Shown: in pieces, positions 1 through 11,755 of the stretch | How positions within the stretch are numbered: the first letter of the stretch is position 1 | Layout: each line of letters opens with the position of its first letter | Origin: Myrica gale | Lineage: Eukaryota > Streptophyta > Magnoliopsida > Fagales > Myricaceae | DNA length: 64,000 nucleotides | NCBI GenBank assembly: GCA_963930655.1 | Contig: OZ005620.1 | Span: 3,115,001-3,179,000 of the forward strand | Direction of reading: 5' to 3' | Program-made: the position numbers and the translations under genes | Notes under the pieces: model-generated | Databases searched by the model: none | Seen by the model: the letters and a program-made list of their open reading frames with translations, nothing else | Told to the model about the DNA's origin: nothing

Positions 1-1147
1 ACTTATGCACTGGGCGGGGTATCCATCATGTTAGAATTTGGGATGATCACTCCATAGCATTGGTGTCTATATTCGAACATGCCCCTTTGACGGTGATGTA
101 CTTTCATGAAAGGGTCAACTAAGTAATGTGTCAGTTCGAAGTTAGATGACTTTTCAATGCTTCGCGAAATGTTGCAAGAAAAACTATAAATAAGTAATGA
201 ATGATTTATTTCATTTAATTCAATCTTCTTCATTCCTTGACAACACATGTAAATTTACTTCCTGTATTTCTTACCCTAATGGGAGCATCCAAGATTGATC
301 ATTCTGTACAATATGTACTTTGTTTTTTTTTTACAATTAAGATTGCTTGGCAAATATTTGTCATGCCAAGTCAAAAATCTTGTCGTGTCTCTGGACTGGG
401 CCATAAGAATTTTTTTTGTACGTTTTTTAAAATTAGGTGATGTTTTATTGTTAAAATTTTGTGATGGTAAAATTTTTGAGGTGTAGGAGTTGGTGAAAAA
501 TGTAAAATAGAGATGATTTGAATGAATTTTTTATATTTATTTAGAGTGAAAAATGATAATTTGACGAGAATAGAGAAACTTTTGTATAGTTATTTTATTT
601 TGAGCAGTGAGTTATTTTTTAGTTTTTTAATATTTAACAATAAGAAAATAAATTCAGACAATATATCAGGTAGGCTTGTAAATTTCAGCCCAGTTAGCAC
701 CAATCAAGACACCAAAAAGCCTACTGGCCAAAAAAATATATGTACACCCAGCGGGCATTGATTCAAAAGGGCTCAGAAAATTTGACAAGGTCCAGAAAGG
801 TTTTTAGTGAGCCAAATCATGCCTTGATAGTAAAGGTCGTGACTGCGAAAGCCTCTTTTTTACCTGTCGGCACAAAGGGAGAATCATCTCGGACAGAAAT
901 TTTTCCTACCATGTTTAGCATCGTGCACTATGAACTTCACAGGGAAGCAGGAGATTGGCAGCTATGCTCCTATAATAACCCCATGCATGCCAGCATTGAA
1001 ACCACCTCTCAAACTAAATTTCTAAAATGCTAACTCAAGTATACGAGGCTACGGTGAAGCTCCCTCTTATCTTGTTTTTCTTACAAATCTGAAACCCCTT
1101 CGAAGTTGGCTCCGACACGGCCCATTAGTCGCCTGTTGGACCAAGGA
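1..1147. other. Intergenic DNA, no gene seen
   Basis: AT-rich sequence with only short ORFs that show no recognisable domain. About 410-640 resembles the MITE family seen again near 24.1, 45.8 and 50.4 kb (shared phrases such as 'ggtgaaaaa' and 'gatgatttgaatgaattttt'), but its ends are eroded. The small ORF at 740-1033 has no features I recognise. Confidence 0.5.
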
Positions 1148-1285
1148 GTTGTTCGGTTGTATAGTATTTTGAGGATTTTTTTTTGTGTTTTGAGAATTTT
1201 TATGTGATGTTAACTTTATTGGTATGCGTGTTGTAGTTATTTTTATGTAGGGTTAAAAATGATGTTTGGTTGTGAATGTTTTGTA
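1148..1285. repeat. Interspersed repeat, copy 1 (second copy at 4569-4735)
   Basis: Begins 'gttcggttg' and shares a long stretch with 4569-4690, including the common phrase 'gttaactttattggtatgcg'. The copy in the LINE begins 'gttcggttg' and ends 'atcgaac', which suggests short terminal inverted repeats (GTTCGGTT/GTTCGATT) and a small DNA transposon. I cannot assign a superfamily because target duplications are unclear. Confidence 0.55.
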
Positions 1286-2150
1286 TTCAAAAAAATCTTA
1301 AAAAAAATTTGTGGCCGAATAGACTCCAAACCAAAATCCGGCGAGTATCCATATTTTGCCTGGTCGTAACTTTTTGCTTTATTTTCTCCTGTCTTGCCCA
1401 TTGTTTCACTATTTTCAACCACTTCCAATAAAATTATCATTTCATTTGGAAGAGATTTATAGTATTATGATAAAATTATGAATATTTAAGTGATAAGTTA
1501 AAATTGTATTGACATGGGTGTAGAAGTTGCTAAAAGAGATTGATGTTTGTAAAAAAAGATAATAAAATGTTGTATTAGAATACATGTGTTTTGTGATATT
1601 TATCATATAAAGATAAAAGTAAGATGTAAATTCTAAAAAAAACATTCAATCGAAGATGATTTTGGATAAAGTGACTTCAAAAATAAAATAATAAATTTGG
1701 AATTTGGAATTTTTATTTCCATTAAAATAATTGACGAAATAGTTCTTATGCTTTTTAGTAGTCATAAAAAAAAATCAAAACGTTTTATAAACATAACTTT
1801 ACTCCGCATGTAATGACCAAATTGTCCACCTCTAAATTTTTCTTATTTTTGTTTGCTCTAATTGCTTTGTTTTATTTTATATCCAACATTTGGACTTAGA
1901 TGATCTCTTAGAAACGTGTCATCCTCTATAAAACACCGTAAAGTTGTCAATAACAAAGCTAATGCGGGGTTAAAGTGTCATTTTCTGTAAAACAAATCTT
2001 ACGCCGTGTTTGCATAGTAAGAGAGTTCCACTTTCCAGCTTTCATGGAAGAAGAAAAAAAAAAGATTTTGAAATTGAGCTTTTTCTGGTATTTTGTAAAA
2101 GTGGGTCAGAAATGAAGAAATTTTGGTCTGGTAGAGAGTTTTCTTGGATT
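1286..2150. other. Intergenic DNA, nothing recognised
   Basis: AT-rich, many short homopolymer runs, no coding potential and no clear repeat boundaries. Confidence 0.5.
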
Positions 2151-2158
2151 CTTTTTAG

Positions 2159-2160
<2 letters not shown>

Positions 2161-2192
<32 letters not shown>
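2161..2192. repeat. (TA)n microsatellite
   Basis: Uninterrupted alternating AT dinucleotides of about 30 bp. Confidence 0.95.
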
Positions 2193-2197
<5 letters not shown>

Positions 2198-2442
2198 AGG
2201 GATAAATGTAAAATTGGTCTATGTGCTATAGTAAAAATTGATTTAGTCCTCGTGATATGAAAAATATAAATTTAGTATATGTGATTTCAAAAAGTGATAA
2301 AATCAGTCCCTAATGGAGGACCAACGACAAACAAAAATGAAATCATAGAGACTAAATTTATGTCTCTCATATCATGAGGACTAAATCGATTTTTGCGTAT
2401 AACACAGTGACTAATTTTATATTTATTCCTAAATTTTAATTT
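2193..2442. repeat. MITE with imperfect terminal inverted repeats
   Basis: The left end reads TTTAGGGATAAATGTAAAA and the right end reads as its imperfect reverse complement (...TATTTATTCCTAAA). Inner sequence is also self-complementary: 'gatttagtcctcgtgatatg' on the left pairs with 'catgaggactaaatc' on the right. This resembles the MULE-type MITEs with AGGGATAAAT ends elsewhere in the window (21.6, 51.2 kb). A clean 9-bp target duplication is not visible. Confidence 0.6.
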
Positions 2443-3192
2443 GTATAAATAAGAAATTTCTACGAGTGTTTTTGGGGTCTGTAGAAAGAAAGTTTTGATA
2501 CAGAAAAATCGACTGGAAACTTGTCCGAAACAAACAAATTGGTTTGTATTTCAACGTGGAGAGAAGATTGATTCGTTGACTTTGTTGATCATGCACGCAT
2601 ATATACCTTGCTTGAAGGAGGTCCAAGGATCTTATTGGACGGGATTTCTCTACTGCATGGCCAAGCCTACTATTCGTCACTCGTTTAACTCTTGAACGGT
2701 CTGCAATTCATACGTGTTCGCTAGCTGAATGGCCTTTTCATTCTCCTGGGTGCTCTTTTCCGAGAAAGAGGACCAGTTTATACTTCTTCCTTTAATTTCC
2801 CTGGTCGCCAGTTTCTACTTGACATTCGATGAAACGACACCGCTGTGATATATTTTTCCTTCCCTCCCTTCAAAAAGACAGAGAAAGGAAGGGGACAAAA
2901 AAAAAAAAAACTAGCCCATACTATCAACACAGCTTACTGGACGGGAATGCACTGTTCACAATCACATGGTGCAACGTGAACCGTTATGATTTGGGGGATT
3001 CCAACGAGAATAAAAAAATGATTCGTGGATTGTATTTTTTTTTCTATGCAGGCAAACTGTCTTCCTAATTATTTGGTGTCTAGTTCAAATGAAAAATGCT
3101 TTGTTTATCGAAAAAATAAAATAAAAGAAGCGGACATTCTGAAACCGCTTATATTCTTCCAGCTCCACCAAGTACCAACTACCTAAAACAAA
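2443..3192. other. Upstream region of the GT47 pseudogene
   Basis: No gene seen. Contains A-runs and no repeat that I can delimit. It would hold the promoter and 5' UTR of the dead GT47 gene, but I see no convincing TATA element. Confidence 0.4.
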
Positions 3193-3790
3193 ATGTTGGG
3201 GCCATTTTGACAATAGTTGGTGTGGTGTTTCAGATGTTTACATTTCCTTATTCCCCGAATGTGTGGTTTCTGACACCACCTGTTACAATTTCATCATATG
3301 TATCATTTAATGGTACAATCTCAATAAATGAGGTTCTTAGTGAGGCAAGGGCCGAACGGATTCAGCTTGTTGCAGCTGCCCCCACTGTTTCAGCGAATTC
3401 TTCTACTAAGCTGATCCAACCAATGCCAGATGAGCCAAAGAGAGTTATGAATCCTGTAAGGAGAAAATCAAAACCTACAAGAAAAAAGAAGAATGTCAAA
3501 GTAGGTGGCAAGTCAGAGGTTCTACCTCATCCCCGTCCCCGTAAAACTATGCCTTCTCGCTTTCAGTTAGAGCATTGAGTATTCCTTTTTTTTACCTCCT
3601 TTAAAGTGTAACCAAGGGATCCAGTACCCACAATTCTACCTTCATATGTATGTTTTCAGAGGCACATTTGGTCCTTGTCACCAAATGAGGCGCTTGTGTA
3701 TGCTAAGAAAGAGATTGAGCATGCCCCAGTGGTCGTTGATGATCCTGATCTGTCCATCCCTTTATTTCAGAATGTTTCAGTTTTCAAAAG
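3193..3790 (+). pseudogene. GT47 exostosin-family glycosyltransferase pseudogene, exons 1-2
   Basis: Exon 1 (3193 to about 3566) encodes a hydrophobic signal-anchor-like start (GVVFQMF...), then the Ser/Thr- and basic-rich stem typical of plant type II Golgi GT47 proteins. Exon 2 (3660-3790) reads IWSLSPNEALVYAKKEIEH followed by PLFQNVSVFKR, the segment that in the At5g25310/At3g07620-like group directly precedes SYELME. That SYELME exon lies 8 kb downstream at 11756, and the splice phases match (AG|G). The first ATG at 3193 is out of frame with the rest by one base. The exon 1 donor looks damaged: TTTCAG is followed by TTAGAG where GT is expected. The product would have been a Golgi membrane enzyme acting on cell-wall polysaccharide. 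I am confident of the family; the exact substrate is unknown. Confidence 0.82.
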
Positions 3791-3962
3791 GTATGTTCCA
3801 TTAAACTTTTTCCATGTTTGCTTCATCCAGCGTAGTTAGTTTAGGCAGTTTCTTCCATCACATTTGTGTGAATCCAACATGTAAGAAGTGGCTATTCTAC
3901 CTTAACATGTCACCTTAGGCTAACATAATTCGAGATCTGGGGGTTGGATCGAAGAAGTAACA

Positions 3963-4580
3963 ATGGTTGAAGTGGAAACAGAAGGAGAAGGCAATTCGAG
4001 TATTTGGTGCGATCTGGGGGTTATATATGTTGTGTTTACTTTCTTTTACAGGATGTCCCAAGATAAATGTCTATTCTGCTTTAGTTGTGGCAGGTTGGGT
4101 CATTCCCAAACCTTTTGCAGTTATGGAGTTGGTGAAGTTATTGGCCCCCATGGTTTCAGTGCTCTTATGAAAGCCGAGATTGTCGAGCGCAGAAGATTCT
4201 CTAGTACAGCTGATCACAGCAACGTTCATAACTCCCCTCGTTCTTCCCCAAGTAACTCAAATCAGTCAGGTCTAGCACGAGGGCAAACTGCTGGCTCCAA
4301 AGACCGCCATGGAAGCTCCTCTCTTGCGGACTTGAACGGAGTTTCTTCTTTGGTAGAGGATGGATCCAGTAGTAAAAAATCTCAGGAGCCATCACATCCA
4401 CTTTGTTCTTCAGCCGACGTGGCCGTTGAGTGCACTGGGCTCCATACCAGTCACCTGGGAAATAGCAAAGCATTTAATTCAGAACACTTGGCAGGCAGTA
4501 CGGTGAATCCAGACAAGACAGCCTCTCACGTTGATTGGTCCCTCCACGTAGATTATCTAGGAGGATGTTCGGTTGGGTAG
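3963..4580 (+). pseudogene. LINE ORF1-like segment with CCHC zinc knuckle
   Basis: A 205-codon ORF whose residues 39-52 form CFSCGRLGHSQTFC, a CX2CX4HX4C zinc knuckle as found upstream of the endonuclease in plant L1 LINEs, where it binds RNA. The rest is Ser-rich and low complexity. The ORF runs into the repeat at 4569, which supplies its last residues and stop, so the natural C-terminus has been lost. The usual DUF4283-like domain that precedes this knuckle is not visible, so the LINE may be 5' truncated. Confidence 0.65.
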
Positions 4581-4735
4581 TATTTTGAAATTTTTTGTGC
4601 TTTCAGAATTTTTAGGTGATGTTAACTTTATTGGTATGCGCGCGGTAGTTATTTTTATGTGAGGTTAAAAAACATGTTCGATTTGTATATTCTCAGGATT
4701 CAAAAAATCCTGAGAATGTTAAAAAATCGAACCCC
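4569..4735. repeat. Interspersed repeat, copy 2, inserted in the LINE
   Basis: Matches 1148-1285 over most of its length. Ends are GTTCGGTTGGG on the left and AAAAAATCGAAC on the right, near-complementary. It also holds a local palindrome: 'ctcaggatt' and 'aatcctgag' flank a short A-run. It separates the zinc-knuckle segment from the linker. Confidence 0.6.
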
Positions 4736-4739
4736 CTAG

Positions 4740-5371
4740 TCGAGTTCGAAAAGCTCTATTACCAACTGACCAATCTCCAGCCCCATCCCATAAGACTTTC
4801 AGACTCTCGGCCTTTGGCTATTGGGGATGACCCACCCACCGTATAGGTTTCTTCGGGCCAAGAATCTATTCGGCCCTTCTCTAATCTGGTTCAGCCCACC
4901 TTTACTCCTTTGGCCCAGCCAAAAAACAAGGGAGTCATTATACGCGAAATCCTAGATGAGGAGGACATAGTGGCCTGGAAAGCTTCGGAGACAAAATTGC
5001 AGACTATTGAGAAAGCCCATCTGGTAAATAACACCGATGCTTTATCTCCTTCTAACTTACCAGTTCGGGGGACGAAAAGAAAGCTCATCTTTGGGGAGGC
5101 AGACTCGCTATCACCTACACCCAAAAAGAGTCATCTGGAAGTTCATGAACATATCCGGTTTGGTGCCACTCAAGATAGCGAAATGGAAGAAGAGTCAGAG
5201 GAGGAGATCCCATTGGCTAGATGGAAAATGGTGGCAAAGAATAGTGAGAAGCCTAGGAAACCAAACCGGTACTTCCAGCGGAGACGGGACACCGAAGGGG
5301 TAGCAATGGAGATTGAAGAGAATAGCATGGTTGAGGAGGCGGGCCTTATCACGCCCCCAAGCCACTCATGA
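4740..5371 (+). pseudogene. LINE linker between zinc knuckle and endonuclease
   Basis: The open frame at 4910-5371 (153 codons) is highly charged (EEESEEEIPLARWK, KRKLIFGEAD) with no conserved fold, as is typical of the region just before the endonuclease in plant L1 elements. It ends four bases into the endonuclease ATG at 5368, in a different frame, so a frameshift separates them. Confidence 0.55.
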
Positions 5372-6480
5372 TTATCCTTTTCTGGAATTGTCAGGGACTT
5401 GCCCGTGCCACGACAATCAGATCTCTAAGGGCCATTATAAGACAGTTCAATCCTGACTGTCTTTGTGTTGTTGAAACTAAGATTCGTTCTGCAACAGGTA
5501 TCCTCAATAATTTGGGATACCATTACACCTATGATTCTCCAGCAATCGGCTTGAGTGGTGGAATGATAGTGGCTTGGCGCCCAGATATCATGTCTGATGT
5601 TAGTTCGTATAACCGCCACATTATCAATGTTTCAATCAATGCTGATCCACCCAGTAGGCATTGGTCTCTCACTTTTATTCATTGTCCTACTGACTGGAAT
5701 AGTAAGGAATTATTTTGGGACATGCTTCAGGAGGTAGGCAGAACTGTGTAGGGACCATGGTTAGTATTGGACGATTTTAATTCCATCTCTAGTGGGGAAG
5801 ACAAACAAGGTGGGCGCCCATATATAAGCTCCTCCAGGGATGGGTGTTACCAATTAATGCTCAACTTTGGGCTGATGGATATCGGGTGTAGTGGAAATCC
5901 TTTTACATGTTGCAATGGCAGAAAAGGCTATAGCCAGATTCGTGAAAGACTGGATAAAGGGGTTGCAAATGGAGAGTGGACATCTCTTTTCCCAAATGTT
6001 ATGCTTCAACATCTCCCTCGAGTAGCGTCGGATCATGCGCCTATCGCTCTAAATATAATGGGTGGTTGGAAAGGAGGGCCAAAGCCCTTCCGTTTCGAAA
6101 ACTTCTGGACGTGGGATAAATCGAGTGGTGATGCAGTTAATTTGGTTTGGAGTCACCCACAACAAGGATCCCCAACACACAGATTGATTCGGAAAATTAA
6201 GCACACAAAGGAGGCTTTTCGCAAGTGGAACAAAGAATGTTTTGGGCATATACAAACTAAAATCCACCAGCTGCGTTGCCAACTTGATGATATTAAAAAA
6301 TTACCACCCTCAGATGCTCAATTTGAGGCCGAGAAGTCTGTCCAGCTCCAATTAAATGAAGAGATGAGGCGAGAAGAAACTCTTTGGAGAAATAAATCCC
6401 GCATCACATGGCTCACCACGAAAGATCTCAATACCAAACATTTTCATCTTTCCACCATCATTCGACGTCGTCGAAATTGA
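5368..6480 (+). pseudogene. LINE APE-like endonuclease domain
   Basis: Opens with MIILFWNCQGLA (Asn metal/active-site motif) followed by CLCVVETKIRS (catalytic Glu), then DDFNSI and, near the end, the SDHAPI motif with its catalytic His. This is the exonuclease-endonuclease-phosphatase fold that nicks target DNA for target-primed reverse transcription. One in-frame TAG at 5749-5751 interrupts it; the frame continues unchanged after it. A further TGA at 6478-6480 and a TAG at 6511-6513 lie in the same frame before the reverse transcriptase. Confidence 0.85.
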
Positions 6481-6546
6481 ATTGAAGCTATCCAAACATC
6501 TTCCAGAAACTAGCGGCATAGCAGAAAAGATATAGGTGATTTATTT

Positions 6547-8730
6547 GTGCAACATTTTCAAGATATTTACAAGTCATCTAACCTGGAGCTTGCAATCAGA
6601 ATTGAAGAATTCATCCACCCTGTTATCTCGGCCACTGATAATGAAATGCTTTGTTGTTTGCCATTTAAAGAAGAAATTCACTTAGCCATCAAAAATATTG
6701 GAGCTACTAAGGCGCCCGGGCCGGATGGGATGACAGCTCACTTCTACCAGCACTTTTGGTCTACTTCGGGATGATGTAATTGATATGGTGCAGTCATTTT
6801 TTACATTGGGCTCCCTTACAAAACAACTGAATCACACATTCATCACTCTCATTCCCAAGATCACTTCTCCAATTTCGGTAAGTCACTTTCGACCCATAAG
6901 TTTGTGTAATGTAGCATATAAAATAATTACAAAAATTCTTACAAGCAGATTGAAGCTTGTTATACACAAACTTATATCGGACTCGCAAGCAGCTTTTGTT
7001 CCTGGGCGGTTTATCCAGGAAAATGCCATTATTGCCCAGGAGATCATCCACACAATGAAGTATCAAAAGGGTCGAAAAGGATGGACAGTCATTAAACTTG
7101 ACATGGAGAAAGCATATGATAGATTGGAGTGGAAGTTTATTCTCCATATCATGAAATGTTTCGGCTTTGCACCAAAGTGGATAAAAATGATTGAACAATG
7201 CATAGCCACTGTATCCTTTTTCAATAATGCTCAATGGAAGCCCATACGGTCTTTTCTATAGAGAGGATTAAGGCAAGGGGATCCTCTATCTCCTTTCCTC
7301 TTCATTATGGAAGCTGAAGTTTTATCTCGTCTCATAAAGCTAGCTGAAGACCACAGATCAATACATGACATTGAAGTTGCAAGAAATGCCTCTCCGGTTT
7401 CGCATCTTATGTTCGTTGATGATCTCTTGGTTTTTTGTCGTGCTAATGGCAGGGAATAGGGGTGTTCATTTTCACCGGCGGTGGCGGTTTAACCGTCACC
7501 GTAACCGGTAAGAGCGATTATTATACCTTAGCGGTACGGCGACGGTGTCAAATATGTGATTCCGTCAATTTGCGGTGACGGTGACAGTTTTCGCCAAACC
7601 GTCACCTACATTACCGTTAACAACCTTTAGTTTAGACTTTAGATGATTATTGATTATGTGACATACTTTTATTGGGCTTTTGTTGAAATATGTTAGTTGG
7701 TTTATGTCACATTGTTGGACACTATTATTAGACTTTAGTCTTTATGTTTGAATATGATATTATGTTGGATTTTTGGACAACATATTATATTTGTAATGAG
7801 TATTAATGATTATGATATTATGTTTGAATAAGTTATGATATTTGTCCATTTAATATAATTATTAATTATGATATTATGTTGCAAAATTTAAATAGGTTAT
7901 AATATTTGAATAATTATATTTATTGCTTATATATGGACATCAAATGGTCTTAATGGTCCAAAAAAGCCCAAGAAAAAGAGTCCAAAACAGTGAGCAATTG
8001 AAATGTAAAAAAAAACTATTTTTTGGCCTAACGCTTACACGGTTTAAGCGGTTATCGTCTAACCGTTACCATTCATACCGTCACTGAGAAGAGCGGTTAT
8101 TGTGCCTTAGCGGTGCGGTGCGGCGACAGTGTCAAATATGTGATTCCGTCAATTGCGGTGACGGTGACGATTTTTGCCAAACCGTCACCTACACTACCAT
8201 TGACCACCCTTAGCAGGGAAGCTATGACCCTGAATGATTTGCTGAAGCGATACTCTACATGTCTGGGCAGCTTGTGAATACATCAAAATCTGCTGTTTTT
8301 TGTAGCCCGAACACTCATCCTGAAGTGATTGCATCTATTAAGAATATATTAAGGCTGCAAACAATGGTTTTTACAAGAAAATATCTGGGCTTGCCTCTAT
8401 TCCTTGGTAAATCAAAGAAAATGATGTTTGAAGATGTAAAACAGAAGGTTATGAAGAAGATTGCTGGATGGAAGGGTAAAACACTATCACAGGCGGGTCG
8501 CACAACGCTGATTAAAGCTGTGGCGACTGCTTTACCACAATATTGCATGTCGACATTTCTTTTGCCGAAAGAATGGTGTGATTCAATTGATAGAATGCTC
8601 AAGGATTTCTGGTGGGGTTTTCCCATGCAGAAAAATCAAAATTTTACTCCACGAGCATGGAACCTAATTTGCTTACCAAAAACATGGGCGAGCTGGGAAT
8701 ACGTCGGACTTTTGAAGTTAATATAGCCTT
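6547..8730 (+). pseudogene. LINE reverse transcriptase, broken and split by a hAT
   Basis: The motifs appear in order across several frames. APGPDGM is at the start (6547-6774, ended by a TGA). After a +1 shift, 6785-7261 carries the HFRPISLCNVAYKI block and motif A KLDMEKAYDRLEW with the first catalytic Asp. A TAG follows, then motif B RGLRQGDPLSPF and motif C MFVDDLLVF (VDD where most plant LINEs have ADD). The sequence is then interrupted by the hAT at 7457-8212. It resumes at 8213 and, after another shift, 8259-8726 carries the thumb region (KYLGLPLFLG, GWKGKTLSQAGR). Several stops and shifts mean no functional enzyme. Confidence 0.88.
7457..8212. mobile_element. Non-autonomous hAT element inside the LINE RT
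   Basis: 756 bp flanked by a perfect 8-bp target duplication GCAGGGAA (7449-7456 and 8213-8220). Terminal inverted repeats are TAGGGGTGTTCA on the left and the reverse complement TAAGGGTGGTCA on the right. Subterminal sequence at both ends is rich in related GCGGT/ACCGTCAC words and is locally self-complementary; the interior is AT-rich with no ORF. The 8-bp duplication and TAGGGGTG-type ends define the hAT superfamily. It was probably mobilised by an autonomous relative elsewhere. Confidence 0.93.
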
Positions 8731-8853
8731 GATACCAAAAATTGCATGGATTATTCTTACAAGGCCACATTGTTTCTGTGTTAAACTCCTAAAAGCAAAA
8801 TATTTTAGTAACTCCAATTTTCTGGAGGTGCAGCATGAGCCAACTCTTCTTGG

Positions 8854-9617
8854 GTGTGGAAGGGCATACTCCGATCTAGACATATCATTGAAGAGGGCAG
8901 GTGTATAATCCCACGAAATGGCGCCTCAATTGATATTCATTTGGACTCGTGGCTTCCATCCCACCCAACTAATAGACCGATATGGAGAAGGGAAGGCATT
9001 GAGAATGAAGGTCTAAGGGTAGTCTCAAACTTGGTGGATCATGAGAGGGGGTGTTGGAATGAAGGATTAATTCGTACTTCTTTTGAGGCTTTTTCTGCAA
9101 ATCTGATTTTGCAACAACCCATCCCACGACCAGAAGCTCAAGATGAGATTATATGGAAGACAGACCTACGGGGCCAATTTTCAACAAAATCTGTGGTTAA
9201 TATTGTGCAGCAAGGAGATGTCCTGAAGCGGTGCAAATGGATACTAGATTATGGAACAAGTTATGGAAAATGGACATGCAAGATCGTTTGAGACTAATGA
9301 TATGGAAGGTTGCCTCTAGTGCACTCCCTCTTCGCGGTTTGTATGCTCAACCAAATGATGGGGAAGCTGTTTTTTGGGCTCCATGTCCTTTGTGCCCAGA
9401 TGGTGTAGAAACCCTCATCCATCTCTTTATTACGTGTCCAGTGGCCAGAGTCTTGTGGAGACAGTCTTTGAAGCCCTTGGATGTCACACGCCTTCCACTT
9501 GGATCCATGAAGGAGGTTGTCTCCTTTATTATTTTGGATAAAGGTGGAATGCGGCTGTCACAGAATGAGCATCGATCTCTTATTATCAATGTCGTTATAG
9601 TAATTGACACTATTTAG
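8854..9617 (+). pseudogene. LINE C-terminal connector and zf-RVT domain
   Basis: Two overlapping frames (8854-9291 and 9231-9617) give the connector and then the reverse-transcriptase zinc-binding domain, with CPLCPDGVETLIHLFITC carrying the Cys-Cys-His-Cys pattern. This domain sits between RT and RNase H in plant L1 elements. A frameshift lies in the overlap and a TAG ends the second frame just before the RNase H region. Confidence 0.75.
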
Positions 9618-9632
9618 CAGTTTAGAAATGGG

Positions 9633-10214
9633 GTGGTGCATAGAGGGGAAGTGTTGAACATGCCGAATCTTATTCGCTCTGTTATTGCACGTGTTTTTGA
9701 GCACATCCATGCTTGGCAAGAACATGATCAATTCAGCCACAAGACTTGGAAGCCACCTGATCCAGGATGGCTTAAGGTAAACACTGATGTTGCTGTGCGC
9801 GAAAATGGGTCGGTCATAATGCTGTCCTGCCGTGACAGTACCAGTTCCCTCTGTATGGCTTACACGGAACGAGTCAATACTATGGACCCCTTGCTTGGAG
9901 AAGCACTTGCAGTGAAAACTGCTATGGATCAAGCAACTCGGCTGGGTTGGAGTAAGATTATGTTTGAAAGTGACTCTTTAATGCTCTGCAATGAAGTAAA
10001 TACGTCTCCTGCTCATCCTCTATGGAATATTGCAGAGCCTGTGGCAGCTATAAAGAACCAGCTGAGACACAATCTCGATTGGCAGATCAAATGGATACCA
10101 AGGACTGCAAACCGGATGACCCATTTTTTGGCGAAATGGGCTGTCTCTACTGGTATGGAGGGTATCATCCCTCTGGATCTCCTTCCGGCTTCTGTCAAAC
10201 TTTGTGATCTGTAA
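9633..10214 (+). pseudogene. LINE RNase H (RVT_3-type) domain
   Basis: The 193-codon frame contains GWLKVNTDVAV (first Asp), GEALAVKTAM (Glu), FESDSLMLCNEVN (Asp) and, near the end, WIPRTANRMTHFLAKWA, the standard order for the plant LINE-associated RNase H. It degrades RNA in the RNA-DNA hybrid. This stretch is uninterrupted and ends about 60 bp before the terminal A-run, consistent with a short 3' UTR. Confidence 0.85.
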
Positions 10215-10280
10215 TTGTGGTTTCTGTATGCTTGTATCCTATTGTTTTCTATCAATGGAACTTGACTTAGAAAAAAAAAA

Positions 10281-11755
10281 GACATTTAGTTTGACATTGC
10301 TAAAATTACCCTCAATCTTTTAAAAAAAAAACTAAACGAGATTCTCGCAAAATGTCATGTCCATCTTAATATAGAATGAAGGACATCTCAAGAAGTTAAT
10401 TGCATATTTTACAATCATTGTAGCGTGTAATACCGTGAGACTTATTTTGGGATGGAGCGAATGTTATCTTTGGCATATCTGCTCAGATTTCAGTTGCGAG
10501 TCCTGACATTTGCAGAGAGTTTCTGAGTATCCAGCTATCTTGGAAGTGTGACTCTTGGTTCTGGACTTCTGGAATTTATGTGCTAGTTCTGAGCTTCTTA
10601 TTCACCAAATAACTGCATAATTCTGTTTCAAATTGCAGCATATTAAGTGCTTTGATTATCAATCAGAGGGGTCACTTGAGGAACATGAGAGAAAACCTGG
10701 GAATTTGACCCTCGTTTTTTGTCACGGTTGTTGAACTCATTAGGTAATAGGTTTTGACTCGTAAGGACTGTTAAAGAGGCAGGGCAATACAGTGCATTTT
10801 CACTTCCTTGTTGTTCGATGTCCATATTACTTGCTTTCTGTTACCAAAGCTCTGTCACTTATAAAGAGGTGAATGCTCTAACTCAAGCAAATCATTCTGA
10901 CATTGGAGGGTGAAGGCAATGGGGGAATAGGTTGCATATTTTCCAATGAGCCCTAACTCAGAGTGCGAGAGAAGCTAATCCAACTCTGAGGAGAAAAACA
11001 AGAAAAAATTATTTTAAAATGATAATTAATTGTTTCACTCCTTTAGTTGTGAGCACTATATGCATATTTAAGCATATGTTTAGGAACTCGTACTCAGTAA
11101 CTTGAATTAAATTATAAAGGCATGCACCTAAAAAAAATGCAGAAGTCCTCGTTGGGATATGTACAATTTTCTACATAAACTGATGAAATTGACAGTTTGT
11201 GTTGCAAAGAAAAGGCAGTAGTTGGAAAGTATCAGTACAAATAGTAGTTGGCACATGGAAAATAGAATAGTTTACTAGAAAGACAGTTTTTCATGTGAAA
11301 CCTATGTACTATGAGTGTGTATGAGAAATAAAGTCAAATTGCTGCAGATTTGATGGGTACTATACGGTGCATTTTTATTTTAGTGCCCCCACACCAACAC
11401 AAGCTGCTATATTAGTGGCAGAAATTTGGGGCATCTCATCATGCAATGAAATGATAAACATCAGAATCTGCATTGAGTGTATTTGTTTTCTTATTATAGA
11501 ACTCTATCCATTGTCTTCACTTTAATTATTGAGTTCATAGGAATAATATATCCTTTCATTTTGGTCTTGTTGTGAGTATTTAGGAACAGTTGCTAGAATA
11601 GCCATTTGAGCACCAGCTTCTGCTTTATGTTCACCAAGCTTTCTATTCATCTGTCAATAAGAGATCTTAAATATGTGCTCACATTTCAATCTTTTCCTGC
11701 AGATTTTTTTGGATAGAAATCATTTGAAAAGCCATTGTTTTTCCTCAATTTGCAG
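10281..11755 (+). other. Remainder of GT47 intron 2
   Basis: No coding or repeat signal that I can delimit. It runs from the LINE A-run to the acceptor TTTGCAG just before exon 3 at 11756, and represents the original intron downstream of the LINE insertion. Confidence 0.5.

Larger units (their letters stand above)
3900..10280 (+). mobile_element. Decayed L1-type LINE inserted in a GT47 intron
   Basis: Plant non-LTR retrotransposon with the expected order: CCHC zinc knuckle (about 4077), basic/acidic linker, APE-like endonuclease (5368-6480), reverse transcriptase (6547 to about 8730), zf-RVT zinc-binding domain (about 9264-9460), RNase H (9633-10214) and an A-run at 10271-10280. It lies between exon 2 and exon 3 of the GT47 pseudogene, in the same orientation. 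Many in-frame stops and frameshifts mean it is inactive. Two later insertions split it: a small repeat at 4569-4735 and a hAT element at 7457-8212. The exact 5' end and its target-site duplication could not be found; 3900 is an estimate. Confidence 0.85.

Noticed and set aside
740-1033. 97-codon plus-strand ORF
   Set aside because: No recognisable motif, no splice context and no repeat; likely a chance ORF.
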